Part shown: piece after piece, positions 45,032-52,642 of the stretch
Layout of the letters: the number at the start of each line of letters is the position of its first letter
Position numbering within the stretch: the stretch's first letter is position 1
The notes under the pieces: generated by a model
Seen by the model: only the letters and a program-made list of their open reading frames with translations
What the model was told of the DNA's origin: nothing
The model's database searches: none
DNA from: Streptomyces sp. HUAS YS2
GTDB taxonomy: Bacteria > Actinomycetota > Actinomycetes > Streptomycetales > Streptomycetaceae
Direction: 5' to 3'
NCBI RefSeq assembly: GCF_033343995.1
Contig: NZ_CP137573.1
Coordinates: 4,745,001-4,809,000, forward strand
DNA: 64,000 nucleotides
Program-made: the position numbers and the translations under genes

Positions 45032-45943
45032 ATGAGCGCGACGCACGACGCACAGCAGCAGCAGGCCGGCCAGGTGATCCAGGACCTCGGGCGCGTACGG
45101 CAGATGTGGCACCTCCTGGAGCCGCTGCACGCCGTGCTCTACTACGCCCCCGAGGCCTTCGAGGAGGCAGGGGCCCTGGGCTACGGGGTCGAGGAGCGGT
45201 GGTCGAGCTACTTCGCCTGGCGCGCCGCGCCCCTGGGGCCGGTCGGGCCCGGCCCGGTCGCCTCCGCGTTCTACAGCTTCAACCCGGAGATGGTGGACCG
45301 GTACGTGCGCGACGCCTGGCGCACCGCCCCGCCCGCCGCGGTGCTGGCCGGCCGGCTGCGCGCCGTCGACCGGGTCTACCGGACGCTGCTGGGTGACGAG
45401 ACCGTCGACGGCCCGGCCCTCGCCGAGGCCGCCGCGCTCGCCCGGCGGGCCGCCGAGGCCGCGGACACGGCGGGCCGGCCGCTCGGCGCCGCCAACGCCG
45501 AGCTGCCCTGGCCCGAGGAGCCGCACCTCGTGCTGTGGCAGGCCGCGATGATCCTGCGTGAGCACCGCGGCGACGGGCATCTCGTGGCGCTGCTGGCCGC
45601 CGGACTCGACCCGGTGGAGGCGCTGGTGTCCTTCGCGGCGATCGGCGCGGCGGGGGAGCAGGTCTTCGAGAGCCGGGGCTGGAGCGCGGCCGAGTGGGCC
45701 GCGGCCCGCGAACGGCTCGCCGCTCGTGGGCTCGTCGGCCCGGACGGCACGGCCACGGAGGCCGGGCGCGCCCTGCGCGAGGAGGTCGAGCGGCGCACGG
45801 ACGAGCTCGCCGCCGGACCCTGGGCGGCCCTCGGGCCGGACGACACCGCCCGCCTCGCCGACCTGCTGGGCGAGCCCTGGCTCACGGTCATCGCCTCGGG
45901 GCTGCTGCCGGCCGAGAACACCCTCGGCATCGGCAAGGTCTGA
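45032..45943 (+). CDS. SCO6745-family protein
   Basis: A 303-residue, Ala-rich, mostly helical soluble protein starting with VRQMWHLLEPLHAVLYYAPEAFEEAGALGYG and containing YFAWRAAPLGPVGPGPVASAFYSFNPEMV, hallmarks of the uncharacterised SCO6745 family of actinomycetes. A winged-helix-like C-terminal part (ERLAARGLVGPDGTATEAG) hints at DNA binding or a MarR-like fold. Start ATG 45032 has GGAGGACGGAGA upstream. It is divergent from a TetR gene and probably controlled by it. Biochemical function unknown. Confidence 0.78.
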   Translation: MSATHDAQQQQAGQVIQDLGRVRQMWHLLEPLHAVLYYAPEAFEEAGALGYGVEERWSSYFAWRAAPLGPVGPGPVASAFYSFNPEMVDRYVRDAWRTAPPAAVLAGRLRAVDRVYRTLLGDETVDGPALAEAAALARRAAEAADTAGRPLGAANAELPWPEEPHLVLWQAAMILREHRGDGHLVALLAAGLDPVEALVSFAAIGAAGEQVFESRGWSAAEWAAARERLAARGLVGPDGTATEAGRALREEVERRTDELAAGPWAALGPDDTARLADLLGEPWLTVIASGLLPAENTLGIGKV

Positions 45944-45963
45944 GCCGCTCTACCGCGCGAACG

Positions 45964-46002
45964 CTCCGGCCGCGGAGTGCTCGAAGCACTCCGCGGCCGG
46001 GG
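45964..46002. terminator. Terminator between convergent genes
   Basis: An 18-bp stem with one GT pair (45964-45981 with 45985-46002) and a CGA loop, between genes ending at 45943 and 46069. Confidence 0.88.
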
Positions 46003-46068
46003 TTCGTGGGGCTGCGGACGCGCAGCCGGGCGCCGGGCCAGGTCGGCCCGGCGGACGCGGTCGGCGCG

Positions 46069-46260
46069 TCAGGTCGGCGGCTGCTCCGGCTTGTCCGTCA
46101 TGCCGAGCGAGCCCTCCGCCCTCCGCTGGGCCTGGTCGACCTGCGAGGTGTACTTGTCGCCGGTCTTCTCGTTGATCTTCCGCTCCGCGGCGTCCGAGGC
46201 CTGCCGGGCCTTCTCCGGATGCTGGCCCATCATGCCCTTGAGCTTGTCCATGATCCCCAT
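46069..46260 (-). CDS. Small MT0933/Rv0909-like antitoxin-family protein
   Basis: A 63-residue, highly charged helical protein: MGIMDKLKGMMGQ, then KINEKTGDKYTSQVDQAQ. This matches the pattern of the MT0933-like antitoxin family, whose mycobacterial member Rv0909 is paired with an SRPBCC-type toxin. No such toxin gene lies beside it here. It also resembles CsbD-type stress proteins in size and composition. Its start is 127 bp from the divergent nuclease lipoprotein gene. Antitoxin function is not established for this gene. Confidence 0.75.
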   Translation of the reverse strand: MGIMDKLKGMMGQHPEKARQASDAAERKINEKTGDKYTSQVDQAQRRAEGSLGMTDKPEQPPT

Positions 46261-46386
46261 GCGTGACTCCTTCGGAAGGGGACATACAGCGCATTCGACG
46301 CTACCCCCGCCCATCCGGATCCGCGCGTCGAACACCCTCTCTATGCTTCGCCTGACGACGGGGCACAGCACAACAGGGGGAGTCGC

Positions 46387-47163
46387 ATGGGACGCGGACG
46401 CACGGGACGGCGTGGAGCGCCCGCCCGCTGGGCCGTGGTGGCGACCGCCGTCGTGGCCGCGGTGGCCGGGTGCGACGGGCCCGGGAAGGGCCGCCCCTCG
46501 TCCGGGTCCGGCGGCGACGCCTCGTACGGCCGGGGCGTGAGCCCCCTGGCGAACCCCGACGGCACGAGGCCCGGCCTCGCGCCCGTGACCTCCGACGCGG
46601 ACCGGGCCGAGGCCCGACGGATCGTCGAGCGGCTGTCCACCAAGGGCCGCGGCCCGAGGACGGGCTACGCCCGGGACGAGTTCGGGTACGCGTGGATGGA
46701 CTCGGCCGACGGCGTACCGCTGGCCCGGAACGGCTGCGACACCCGCAACGACCTGATCCGCCGAGACGGCCAGGACCTCCGGTTCCGCTCGGGCTCGGAC
46801 TGCGTGGTCGTCTCCATGACGCTGCACGACCCGTACACGGGCAAGGCGATCGAGTGGCGCAAGAAGCAGGCCGCGAAGGTGCAGATCGACCACATGGTGC
46901 CGCTGTCGTACGCCTGGCAGATGGGCGCCGCGCGCTGGGACAGGAAGAAGCGGCAGCGGCTGGCCAACGACCCCCTGAACCTCCTCCCGGTCTCCGGCCC
47001 CGCGAACAGCGCCAAACGCGACTCGGGCCCGGCCTCCTGGCTCCCCCCGAACAAGAGCATCCGCTGCGCCTACGCCGTCCGCTTCGCCCAGGTCGCCCTC
47101 GCCTACGACCTGCCGGTGACCGAGGCGGACAAGAAGACCATGCTCAATCGCTGCGGCGGCTGA
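46387..47163 (+). CDS. Secreted HNH-type (DUF1524/GmrSD-like) nuclease lipoprotein
   Basis: A 258-residue exported lipoprotein with lipobox VAGC (lipid-modified C29) after a signal helix. The mature part ends with an HNH-like DUF1524 domain: a VQIDHMVPLSYAWQMG metal-His motif, then ANDPLNLLPV and NSAKRDSGPASWLPP. Such secreted nucleases of Streptomyces are thought to degrade extracellular nucleic acid. Paired Cys residues before the domain probably form disulfides. It is divergent from the small antitoxin-like gene and 43 bp before the next gene, which has its own promoter. Confidence 0.87.
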   Translation: MGRGRTGRRGAPARWAVVATAVVAAVAGCDGPGKGRPSSGSGGDASYGRGVSPLANPDGTRPGLAPVTSDADRAEARRIVERLSTKGRGPRTGYARDEFGYAWMDSADGVPLARNGCDTRNDLIRRDGQDLRFRSGSDCVVVSMTLHDPYTGKAIEWRKKQAAKVQIDHMVPLSYAWQMGAARWDRKKRQRLANDPLNLLPVSGPANSAKRDSGPASWLPPNKSIRCAYAVRFAQVALAYDLPVTEADKKTMLNRCGG

Positions 47164-47170
47164 AAACCCG

Positions 47171-47200
47171 TTGGGCGAGGCGGCGGGGCGTCGTTAACCT
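47171..47200 (+). promoter_or_regulatory. Promoter of a leaderless GNAT-like gene
   Basis: TTGGGC (47171-47176), an 18-bp spacer and TAACCT (47195-47200). The predicted transcription start coincides with the ATG at 47207, and no ribosome site is present. Confidence 0.65.
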
Positions 47201-47206
47201 GCGGGA

Positions 47207-47953
47207 ATGGAACTGGACATCACGACCCTCGCCGCACGCCCCGAACTCGAGGGGGCGCTCTGGGGGATGAAGGACCTCTGGCCGGAGTTCATGATGTACG
47301 ACCCGGTCGGGTGGGCCAACATGGGGCGGATCGTGCGGGAGTTCCCCGAGTTCGTGCTCGTGGCCACGGACGGGGACGGCAAGGTCGTGGCGCGGGCGTT
47401 CAGCGTGCCGTTCCGGCTGCGTGCCGACGGGCGGGGCGAACTGCCCGCCACCGGCTGGGACCAGATCCTGCTGTGGGCCTTCTCCGACCTGCGGCACGGC
47501 GCGGAGCCCGACACCGTCAGCGCGATCGAGGTGACCGTCGACACGAGTGCGCTCGGCCGGGGGCTCTCGTCGCGGATGCTCGGAGCGATGCGGGACAACG
47601 CGCGGCGGCTCGGGTTCACCGAGGTCGTCGCTCCGGTGCGGCCCAACGGCAAGCACCTGGAGGCGGGCAGTTCCATCCATGAATACGCCTTCCGTACCCG
47701 GGAGTCCGACGGTCTCCCGCACGACCCGTGGCTGCGGGTGCACGTCCGGGCCGGCGGCATCGTGCAGGCGGTGGCGCCGGCGTCCATGACCGTGTCCGGT
47801 TCCGTGGAGCAGTGGCGTGCCTGGACCGGGCTGCCGTTCGACACGGACGGTCCGGTCGAGGTCGAGGGCGCGCTGGTGCCGGTCCACTGCGAGGCCTCGC
47901 GCGGGTACGCGGTGTACGTCGAGCCCAACATCTGGGTCCGCCACAAGCTCTGA
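47207..47953 (+). CDS. GNAT-like N-acetyltransferase
   Basis: A 248-residue soluble protein. The central part, SAIEVTVDTSALGRGLSSRMLGAMRDNARRLGF (split across beta-4 and helix 3), has the acetyl-CoA-binding pattern of GNAT enzymes, with GRGLSSRML as the pyrophosphate loop. The C-terminal third (IVQAVAPASMTVSGSVEQWRAWTG) is a family-specific extension. Substrate unknown. A -10 box ends 6 bp before the ATG, so the message is likely leaderless. Confidence 0.8.
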   Translation: MELDITTLAARPELEGALWGMKDLWPEFMMYDPVGWANMGRIVREFPEFVLVATDGDGKVVARAFSVPFRLRADGRGELPATGWDQILLWAFSDLRHGAEPDTVSAIEVTVDTSALGRGLSSRMLGAMRDNARRLGFTEVVAPVRPNGKHLEAGSSIHEYAFRTRESDGLPHDPWLRVHVRAGGIVQAVAPASMTVSGSVEQWRAWTGLPFDTDGPVEVEGALVPVHCEASRGYAVYVEPNIWVRHKL

Positions 47954-47972
47954 GCGCCGTACGACACGACGT

Positions 47973-48023
47973 GCGAACGGGCCTGGTGAGCCGCCCGTCC
48001 GGCGGCCCACCAGGCCCGTTCGC
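47973..48023. terminator. Terminator between GNAT-like and lipoprotein genes
   Basis: A 16-bp perfect outer stem (47973-47988 with 48008-48023) enclosing a small inner CCGCC/GGCGG stem; lies between convergent genes. Confidence 0.85.
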
Positions 48024-48047
48024 GTTCCGGTCCGTTCCGATCGGCGA

Positions 48048-48806
48048 TCAGTCCTCCAGGTCCACCACGTCCTCGGCCGCGGGCTTCCGCGCCGGCACCG
48101 GCTTGTCGTACGAGGAGAAGGTGATCGTCCCCGGCTCCTCGCCGCCCTTGGAGACGATCTTCAGCAGGTACGGCGTGCCCTCCGTGGCCACGTACACCGT
48201 GGTGCTCTCCGCGCCCGCGCCCTCGGTCAGCCGCAGGGCCTTCTTGCCGTTGACCGTCGTCTCCTCGCCGGCGTCGGCGAAGTTCACGCCCTGCTCGAAC
48301 TCGGACAGCAGCGCGTTCAGATCGCACAGTTCCAGGCTGTCCTTGGCCTCCGGGTCGGAGGCGTCGGTCTCGACCCACTTGCCCTTGAGCATCTTCAGGA
48401 CCGCCTCCTGCTGCTCCTTGGGCTCGCCCTTGCCCTGCTCCCGCAGGAACGCCTCGTCGAACCGCATGTACGCGGTGCCGCCGGACCTGATCAGTTCCGC
48501 GGTGCCGGTGACGCCGACCGACAGGGTGCCGGCGCACTGCCCGCTCCGGTCGATCGACATGTAGGCCTTCAGCGGGCCGTCCGCGGAGGTGGTGGCGACG
48601 TCGAGGGTGAGGGACTTCGCGCCCTTGGTCGCCCCTATCGACTTGTTCACGATCTGGGGGCCGGTCAGGCCCTTGAAGGGGCCGGACGCCTCTTCCTCGA
48701 AGGGCCCGCATGCAGTGGCGCCGGCCGCGACGGCGGCGACGAGCAGGGCGGTGGTGAGGGCGGCGCGGCGGCGGGGGGACGGGAGGCGGCGGCCGAGGGC
48801 AGGCAT
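48048..48806 (-). CDS. LppX/LprG-like secreted lipoprotein
   Basis: A 252-residue lipoprotein with a long basic N-region, a hydrophobic helix and lipobox ATAC (C33). The mature part has the alternating pattern of the LolA/LppX half-barrel fold that carries lipids: LTLDVATTSADGPLKAYMSIDRSGQC early and TTVYVATEGTPYLLKIVSKG late. Actinobacterial relatives move lipids or lipoglycans to the outer layers; here the cargo is unknown. It lies 53 bp after a DUF4190/DUF4352 gene on the same strand and may be co-transcribed. Confidence 0.8.
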   Translation of the reverse strand: MPALGRRLPSPRRRAALTTALLVAAVAAGATACGPFEEEASGPFKGLTGPQIVNKSIGATKGAKSLTLDVATTSADGPLKAYMSIDRSGQCAGTLSVGVTGTAELIRSGGTAYMRFDEAFLREQGKGEPKEQQEAVLKMLKGKWVETDASDPEAKDSLELCDLNALLSEFEQGVNFADAGEETTVNGKKALRLTEGAGAESTTVYVATEGTPYLLKIVSKGGEEPGTITFSSYDKPVPARKPAAEDVVDLED

Positions 48807-48859
48807 GGGGGTTCTCCGGGGGGACGGCGGGGGTGGGGGAGCGGTGCGCTACGCGCGGG

Positions 48860-49606
48860 TCAGAGCTTCAGGTCCCACTGGGCGGCCTCGTGCTCCAGGC
48901 CCGGGCTGACCTCGACGGTGAGGTTCTTCGCGTCGGCCGGGGCGTCGAAGGCGAAGACGACCGTGGACTTCTTGCCGGGCATGATCGAGCCGTTGAAGCC
49001 GGTGCCGACCTTCTCGTCGAAGATCTGCTCGGCGGCGACGCCGTCCTTGCCGGCGCGGGCGTCCGCGGTGACGAGCGTGGCGTCGAACTTCTTCTTGCCG
49101 CCGTTCTCGATGACCACGGTGACCTGGTACGCCTTGTTGCCCTCGGTGTGCCCGGCCGCGAACTCGCTCGGCTTGTAGGCGGTGGGGGCGGAGACCGTGA
49201 CCTTCAGCCCGTCCTTGTCGTAGACGGAGCTCTCCCCGCCGGCCAGGCTCTTCCCCTTGGCAGCGCCGCCCGGCTTCTCCGGGGCCGCGTCCTTGATCGC
49301 CTTGTCGACCTCGTCCACCGCGTCAGCGACGGCCGTGAACGTGATCACCGCGCCGACCACCGAGAGGATCAGCGCCACCAGGCCGAGGACCGCGCCGGTG
49401 GTCGCGACGCCCTTGTTGTTCGCCTCGCCGCGCTTGACCCGGCCGCGGCCGGACAGGCCCAGGATCAGCGCGATCAGGCCGAGGATCCCGGCGAGCCAGA
49501 AGAACAGCGGGATCAGCCCGGAGATCGCGCCGATGACGCCGAGGATCAGTGCGGCGGTGCCGAGCCCGTTGCGCAGGGTCGTCGGCTGAAGCGTGGTGTG
49601 CGACAT
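48860..49606 (-). CDS. Membrane-anchored DUF4190/DUF4352-type protein
   Basis: A 248-residue protein. Two hydrophobic helices at about 16-46 and 62-88 with a short basic loop (GRGRVKRGEANNKG) match the DUF4190 pattern. An exterior Ig-like domain (YDKDGLKVTVSAPTAYKP, then VTVVIENGGKKKFDATLV) is of the DUF4352/Mpr-antigen type. The ATG at 49606 follows GGGAGGG. Function unknown; exported immunogenic-type proteins of this kind are common in actinomycetes. Confidence 0.82.
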   Translation of the reverse strand: MSHTTLQPTTLRNGLGTAALILGVIGAISGLIPLFFWLAGILGLIALILGLSGRGRVKRGEANNKGVATTGAVLGLVALILSVVGAVITFTAVADAVDEVDKAIKDAAPEKPGGAAKGKSLAGGESSVYDKDGLKVTVSAPTAYKPSEFAAGHTEGNKAYQVTVVIENGGKKKFDATLVTADARAGKDGVAAEQIFDEKVGTGFNGSIMPGKKSTVVFAFDAPADAKNLTVEVSPGLEHEAAQWDLKL

Positions 49607-49696
49607 GGATGCCCTCCCGGACATGGGACGTGATGCAGGTGTGTGACCGGCTCTCACGGAGTCCCGTGGAGCGATGGATCAATAACAACAGAGACT

Positions 49697-49720
49697 GTGA
49701 ACCGAGTCAACACGGTTCAC
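49697..49720. promoter_or_regulatory. Inverted repeat in divergent promoter region
   Basis: GTGAACCG/CGGTTCAC is a perfect 8-bp inverted repeat with an 8-bp spacer in an AT-richer 200-bp divergent region. A smaller palindrome, TCACActGTGA, lies at 49736-49746. Both lie between the DUF4190-type gene and the methylase-like gene; the regulator is unknown. Confidence 0.5.
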
Positions 49721-49824
49721 GAGAATTCGTTCCGCTCACACTGTGAAGTGGTGTCGGGGGTGTTCATCGGTAAGATCGGCGTCACAGCGGATGGACGGAG
49801 CAGGGCGTGAAGGGAGTCAGCCAG

Positions 49825-51906
49825 GTGCCGGAGAGCGCAGCAGAGGTGACCGCGGCCGGGATCGCCCGGCTGGCAGGAGTCGGACGGGCCGCCGTCAGCA
49901 ACTGGCGCCGCCGCCACGCCGACTTCCCCAAGCCCGTCGGCGGCACGGAGGCCAGCCCCTCCTTCGCCCTCCCCGAGGTGGAGTCGTGGCTGCGCGCCCA
50001 GGGCAAGCTCGCCGAGGTCCCGCTGCGCGAGCGGGTCTGGCAGCAGATCGCCGGCCACCCCGCCGGAGCGGTCACCGCCCTCGTCCAGTCGGGCAGCGTC
50101 CTGCTGCTCGTGCACGACCGGCCCGCCGCCTGGCCCGGCCTCGCCGCCCTCTCCGACGAGCGCTTCGCCGGCCTGCTGCCGGTCGCCCTCGAAGAGGTCC
50201 TGACCGCCCGCTACGGGCTCGAGCGGGCCGTCCGCACTCCCGCCCCGGCCGAACTCGACGGTGCCGTCCCCCTGTTGCGCGCCGTCGTGGACCTCGCCGC
50301 CGAGACCGGCGCCCGCCAGGCCTTCGAGTTCCTGCTCGGCCGCCATCTCGACGCCAACCCGCGCCAGCACACGCTCACCCCGCCCGGCCCCGCCGCCCTC
50401 ATGGCCGCCCTCGCCACGGGCTCCGGCACCGCCGCCGCCCGCCCCGCCGGGACCGTCCTCGACCCCGCCTCCGGCACCGGCACCCTGCTCCGCGCCGTCG
50501 ACCGGGCCACCGCTCTGTACGGGCAGGACGCCGACCCCGACCTCGCCGCGCTCACCGCGCTCCGCCTCGCCCTCGCCGACGGCGCCGAGGTCCGCGTCCG
50601 CCCCGGCGACAGTCTGCGCGCCGACGCCTTCCCGCAGCTCGCCGCCGACGCCGTGCTCTGCCACCCGCCGTTCAACGAGCGCAACTGGGGCCACGACGAA
50701 CTCGCCTACGACCCGCGCTGGGAGTACGGCTTCCCCGCCCGCACCGAGTCCGAACTGGCCTGGGTGCAGCACGCCCTGGCCCGGCTGCGCCCCGGCGGCA
50801 CCGCCGTCCTGCTGATGCCGCCCGCCGCCGCCTCCCGCCGCTCCGGCCGCCGCATCCGCGCCGACCTGCTGCGCAAGGGCGCGCTGCGCGCCGTCGTCGC
50901 CCTTCCGGCCGGCGCCGCCCCGCCGTACGGCATCCCGCTCCACCTGTGGGTGCTGCGCAGGCCCGCGCCCGGCGTGGCGGCCTCCCCGGAGCTGCTGCTC
51001 GTCGACACCGCCGAGCAGGCCGCGGCCCCGGCCGGCGCGGGTGCGCCCGGCGGCGGGCGCGACAAGCTCGACTGGCAGGCCGTGCACACCGCGGTCCTCG
51101 ACGCCTGGCTGCCGTTCGACAAGCACGGCACCGTCGACGAGACCCCCGGCGCCAGCCGCAGCGTCCCCGTCATCGAACTCCTCGACGACGACGTCGACCT
51201 GGCCCCCGCCCGCCACCTTCCGCCGCCCGCGGCCGCCGGCGGCGCGGCCGAACTCGCGGGCGTCCGCGACCGGCTCACCGAGACCCTGCGCCGCACCGCC
51301 GCGCTCACCCCGCCGTCCGAGCAGCCCACGGCCCGCGCGGAGGCCCCCGCCCGGCTCCCCCTGGTCACCGTCGGCGAACTCGCCCGCACCGGAGCCCTGG
51401 AGCTGCGCGCGGGCGGCACGGGCGCCGGCACCGGCCGGGTCCTCACCGACCACGACGTCCTCCTCGGCCAGGCACCTTCCGGCACGCTGCCCGAGGGCCG
51501 GTCCGAGGAGCCCGTCGTCGTCGCGCCGGGCGATGTCGTCGTCCCCGTCCTCGGCGGCGGCGCGGTCGCCCGCGTCGTCGACGTGGCCACCGCCGGCGCC
51601 GCCCTCGGCCGCAACCTCCAGCTGCTGCGCCCCGACCCGGCCGCGCTCGACCCGTGGTTCCTGGCCGGCTTCCTGCGCGGCACCGCCAACACCCGCCAGG
51701 CCAGCAGCTACGCCTCCACCGCGACCCGGCTCGACGTCCGCCGTCTCCAACTGCCGCGGCTGCCCCTCGCGGAGCAACAGCGCTACGGGGAGCGGTTCCG
51801 CGCGCTCGCCGAGTTCGAGGACGCGCTGCGGCTCGCCGGCCGACTCGGCGAGCAACTCGTGCAGGGCATGTACGACGGGCTGACGGACGGCACCGTGAAA
51901 CCGTGA
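49825..51906 (+). CDS. Solitary HTH-HsdM-HsdS-like N6-methylase homologue
   Basis: A 693-residue protein in three parts. Residues 1-60 are a MerR/HTH-like segment (TAAGIARLAGVGRAAVSNWRRR). About 150-380 is an HsdM-type N6-adenine methylase fold with SAM motif LDPASGTGT (D213) and the HsdM block FNERNWG...DPRWEYG. The catalytic NPPF motif reads HPPF (H280). About 510-690 resembles one target-recognition half of HsdS. No restriction subunit is nearby. GTG 49825 is preferred because AAGGGAG lies eight bases upstream; GTG 49807 is possible. Catalytic activity is doubtful; a DNA-binding or regulatory role is plausible. Confidence 0.8.
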   Translation: MPESAAEVTAAGIARLAGVGRAAVSNWRRRHADFPKPVGGTEASPSFALPEVESWLRAQGKLAEVPLRERVWQQIAGHPAGAVTALVQSGSVLLLVHDRPAAWPGLAALSDERFAGLLPVALEEVLTARYGLERAVRTPAPAELDGAVPLLRAVVDLAAETGARQAFEFLLGRHLDANPRQHTLTPPGPAALMAALATGSGTAAARPAGTVLDPASGTGTLLRAVDRATALYGQDADPDLAALTALRLALADGAEVRVRPGDSLRADAFPQLAADAVLCHPPFNERNWGHDELAYDPRWEYGFPARTESELAWVQHALARLRPGGTAVLLMPPAAASRRSGRRIRADLLRKGALRAVVALPAGAAPPYGIPLHLWVLRRPAPGVAASPELLLVDTAEQAAAPAGAGAPGGGRDKLDWQAVHTAVLDAWLPFDKHGTVDETPGASRSVPVIELLDDDVDLAPARHLPPPAAAGGAAELAGVRDRLTETLRRTAALTPPSEQPTARAEAPARLPLVTVGELARTGALELRAGGTGAGTGRVLTDHDVLLGQAPSGTLPEGRSEEPVVVAPGDVVVPVLGGGAVARVVDVATAGAALGRNLQLLRPDPAALDPWFLAGFLRGTANTRQASSYASTATRLDVRRLQLPRLPLAEQQRYGERFRALAEFEDALRLAGRLGEQLVQGMYDGLTDGTVKP

Positions 51907-52000
51907 TCGGTTCGACAACGGTTCCGTACAACCCAGGGGCCGTTGTCCGTGTCGGTGTATACGCTCGTCTCCGCAACCGACTCGTCCGCCAGGAGCTGGA

Positions 52001-52642
52001 ATGTACGGCCACGGCTACCCGCCGCCGCAGCAGCACCGTCCTTCGCAGGGGGTGCTGGTCGGGCTGCGCGTGCTGTTCGTCGCGGTCGCGATGCTCAGTT
52101 GCGGCTTCCTGGCGTTCGCCCCGCTGATCCGGCTCGCGGTCGTCACGCGCCGGAAGCTGGACTGGGTGCTGTTCGGGGTCTTCCTCGCCGCCGACATCGC
52201 GCTGCTCACGTACATCGGCGTCACCGCCGAGGAGAAGGGCAGCGATCTGGAGGCGTTCATCGGCGTCGGCACGATGATGGCGCTGGTGGTCGGATCCGTC
52301 TCGTACTACCTCGTCGCCGAGATCCAGCACTACGCGAAGACGGCCCTGCCCACCCCGGCCCTGCCCACCCCGGCCGGGCCGCCGCCGGTCACCGGCGGCT
52401 ACGGCTACCCGGCCACCTCCGCCACCGTCCCCTCGCCCGGCTACCCGCAGCCCATGCCGCACGCCCACCCGATGCCCGTGCCGCCCCCGCCGCAGCCCCA
52501 GCCGCCCGCGCCCCCCGCCCAGCCCCCGGCCCAGCCCCCGGCCCAGCCCGCGGCCGCCTCGCACTCCCAGCCGCGCATCGACCAGGTCCGCGCCGAGCTG
52601 GACGAACTCAGCGACCTCCTCCGCAAGGAAGAGGGGAAGTGA
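52001..52642 (+). CDS. Integral membrane protein with Pro-rich tail
   Basis: Encodes 213 residues with three helices (about 18-44, 55-75 and 87-108) and then a cytoplasmic tail rich in Pro, Ala and Gln ending in a short coiled coil (IDQVRAELDELSDLLRKEEGK). The stop overlaps the GTG of a Ser/Thr kinase gene (GTGA). Coupling to a kinase suggests it is a partner or substrate of that kinase (inference). The family is known only as streptomycete membrane proteins. Confidence 0.8.
   Translation: MYGHGYPPPQQHRPSQGVLVGLRVLFVAVAMLSCGFLAFAPLIRLAVVTRRKLDWVLFGVFLAADIALLTYIGVTAEEKGSDLEAFIGVGTMMALVVGSVSYYLVAEIQHYAKTALPTPALPTPAGPPPVTGGYGYPATSATVPSPGYPQPMPHAHPMPVPPPPQPQPPAPPAQPPAQPPAQPAAASHSQPRIDQVRAELDELSDLLRKEEGK

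Noticed and set aside
49825..51906. Complete type I restriction-modification system
   Set aside because: There is no HsdR gene within the window's neighbours, only one HsdS-like half, and the catalytic motif is altered, so only a solitary methylase-like protein is supported.
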